Notes under the pieces: model-generated
The model's database searches: none
The model's input: only the letters and a program-made list of their open reading frames with translations
Told to the model about the DNA's origin: nothing
Assembly (NCBI GenBank): GCA_015179025.1
Contig: WHUX01000688.1
Location: 1 to 13,831 of the forward strand
DNA: 13,831 nt
Direction of reading: 5' to 3'
Source of the DNA: Terfezia claveryi
Taxonomy: Eukaryota; Ascomycota; Pezizomycetes; Pezizales; Pezizaceae
Translations under genes and position numbers: made by a program
In this document: in pieces, positions 12,599-13,831 of the stretch
Layout: every line of letters begins with the position of its first letter
Position numbering within the stretch: the stretch's first letter is position 1

Positions 12599-12789
12599 TC
12601 TTCATATAGCAAGTGGCATGGAACTTCCCATGGCAAATTCCGCATGCTATGAACGCTTATAAAGCAATAGGAGGTGGTAGAAGGCTAGTCCTTCAACCGA
12701 GAGCTTAGTTACATAACATAGTAGTAATATAGGAAATACCAAAGTATATAATCAATTATATAAGCAATGAAATAACGTTCTCTATTACA

Positions 12790-12800
12790 CTTCCCCACAT
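12790..12800 (-). other. Polypurine tract of element 3
   Basis: ATGTGGGGAAG on the element strand, directly before TGTAATAG. Between it and the pol stop (12801-13042) I see only AT-rich sequence, with a short frame reading MIQGNTKDIYVNANV that may be a vestige of a C-terminal tail. Confidence 0.6.
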
Positions 12801-13042
12801 AGAAGGATTTCCTATCCTTATTCTTTTGCTCTGCCATATTGGTTGCCATACGTCCTAAGATTTGATGTATTGTTAATACATTAGCATTAACATAAATATC
12901 CTTAGTGTTTCCTTGAATCATGATTCTATCTCGTTCTTGTTGGATGAGAGCTCAGGTCTCATCTCTGGTTCATGATCCTTGTTTTCCTTTAGTCCTTTGA
13001 CATCTCTTGAATGTATTTTCCATGATTCGGTATCCAGAAGTC

Positions 13043-13831
13043 TTAAAGAATTTCGGTGGTGATGTCCTTGGCGTTTACCCAGGAATCATGTTTAGGAGAG
13101 TATTCTAGCCATCTGACCTTATATTGTCTTTCTCCCGTTCGAGAAGCTGTTCTAAATTCTAATATCTTTTCAACTTCATAATGATCTTCTTGAATTGGTC
13201 CTGGTTCCTGAGATTGTCTGTGAGGGAACTGGGTAGGATCGTTTTTATAGTAGGGTTTAAGTTTGCTAATGTGAAAAGTATTATATATGAGGTGGAGGTC
13301 AGGTTGACTGGATAGGTCTAGGCTATAGTTATTGCATTTCCGATTACGAGAAATAATGGGAAATGGGCCTAGCCATTTTGGTTTGAATTTGAGTGAGACG
13401 TTCGATAGGTTGATATTTTTGAGGAAAGCATACTTGTTGTCGACTGAAAATTTGGCTGTATTGGGTAGTTGTTTGTTTGCTTGAGATGCTTGAGTCTTCT
13501 TTGGGTATATAGGTTTTTTGACGTTACCTCATGTGTTCATTTGCGGGTACATATGCATTAATGGGGTATGGAAGTATTTATACACCAAGATGTACATTAA
13601 ATCCAAATAGTGTGGAAAAGGGACTATTCTGTCTAGCGGCGTTATATTAGAGTTAAGTTTCAACTGTATCTCTGGTAGTTTCTGTAGCCAATCATCCTTC
13701 GATTTTATAGGCTCTTGCTACTTGTAGAATTTCTTTGTTCACAATTTCCGATTGTCCGTCTGCACGTGGATGATATGCGGTGGACGGTTCCAACTTGATT
13801 CCTTTATTCCTAGCCCAATCTTGAAAGTGCA
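13043..13831 (-). pseudogene. Element 3 pol: integrase end, GPY/F module and chromodomain
   Basis: The window end opens with integrase core FQDWARNKGIKL, then TAYHPRADGQSEIVNKEI, which holds the catalytic Glu. This frame stops at TGA 13692-13694. The next part (DDWLQKLPEIQLKLNS) is in a neighbouring frame, so a frameshift lies near 13700, and that frame has TGA at 13529-13531. After a poorly conserved stretch, the frame from about 13500 to TAA 13043-13045 is clean: LKFKPKWLGPFPII (GPY/F), FHISKLKPYY, then chromodomain EDHYEVEKILEFR, QYKVRWLEYSPKHDSWV. The chromodomain lead-in matches element 2 closely. Two breaks and eroded spacing show an old copy. Confidence 0.9.

Larger units (their letters stand above)
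12113..12789 (-). repeat. Element 3 3' LTR (about 677 bp)
   Basis: On the element strand it starts TGTAAT after the polypurine tract and ends ATTACA at 12113, a perfect 6-bp terminal inverted repeat. An alternative end at 12273 (also ATTACA, 517 bp) is less likely: 12113 gives a TATA-to-end distance (about 295 bp) like element 2 and coincides with the break in the host hairpin array. Confidence 0.7.
12113..13831 (-). mobile_element. Element 3: degraded minus-strand chromovirus, 3' part, cut by window end
   Basis: Read on the minus strand from 13831: integrase fragment, GPY/F module, chromodomain, stop (13043-13045), ~240 bp untranslated, polypurine tract (12790-12800), 3' LTR (12789-12113). 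The 5' part lies beyond the window. The bases before the LTR on the plus strand, AGAAG (12108-12112), are the expected target duplication. Confidence 0.85.

Noticed and set aside
12273..12789. A shorter (517 bp) LTR for element 3 ending at 12273
   Set aside because: It also gives ATTACA, but 12113 better matches the TATA-to-end length and the break in the host hairpin array. Kept as an alternative only.
12709..12921. 70-residue minus-strand frame MIQGNTKDIYV... as a gene
   Set aside because: It runs from the element 3 3' untranslated region into the LTR and has no recognised motif; at most a relic of a Pol tail.

Overview
The window is a stack of LTR retrotransposons and their debris, with no recognisable host gene, rRNA or tRNA. 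It looks like repeat-rich DNA of a filamentous fungus: the Gag, Pol and chromodomain types are those of fungal Ty3/Gypsy chromoviruses, and two elements appear to be self-primed in the manner of fission-yeast Tf1. The phylum is not certain. The integrases of elements 2 and 3 remind me of Agaricomycete families, but that is memory, not a search.

Layout. (1) Positions 1-6305 hold element 1, a minus-strand chromovirus. It has a complete 1052-bp 5' LTR (5254-6305), an intact gag (4031-5215), a canonical -1 frameshift heptamer (4046-4052), a broken pol (311-4045: protease, RT, RNase H, integrase, chromodomain), a polypurine tract, and the first 245 bp of the 3' LTR, which the window edge cuts. (2) Element 1 is inserted into element 2, a plus-strand chromovirus. 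Only its right part is visible (6306-9257): CCHC zinc knuckles, integrase, chromodomain and a basic tail in one frame of 750 codons broken by four nonsense codons, then a complete 639-bp 3' LTR. (3) 9258-10256 is non-coding and made of degenerate ~340-390-bp tandem units, with 13 copies of a short motif in both orientations. (4) 10262-11859 is a complete non-autonomous TRIM-like LTR element with two 290-bp LTRs and a perfect 5-bp target duplication (ACCAA). (5) 11865-12112 is a short hairpin-bearing repeat array, the right-hand continuation of the site the TRIM entered. (6) 12113-13831 is element 3, a minus-strand degraded chromovirus: a 677-bp 3' LTR, a chromodomain, and an integrase fragment cut by the window end.

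Themes. Element 1 and the TRIM share the same priming geometry: a 9-nt sequence two bases past the 5' LTR is the exact complement of a sequence about 40 nt downstream of the TATA box. All four LTR elements carry a perfect or near-perfect palindrome in the predicted 5' leader or R-U5 region, and three carry tandem repeats in U3. The two large elements are damaged differently. Element 1 pol shows about fourteen apparent single-base losses and only two nonsense codons, whereas element 2 has only nonsense codons, each one C-to-T step from a glutamine codon.
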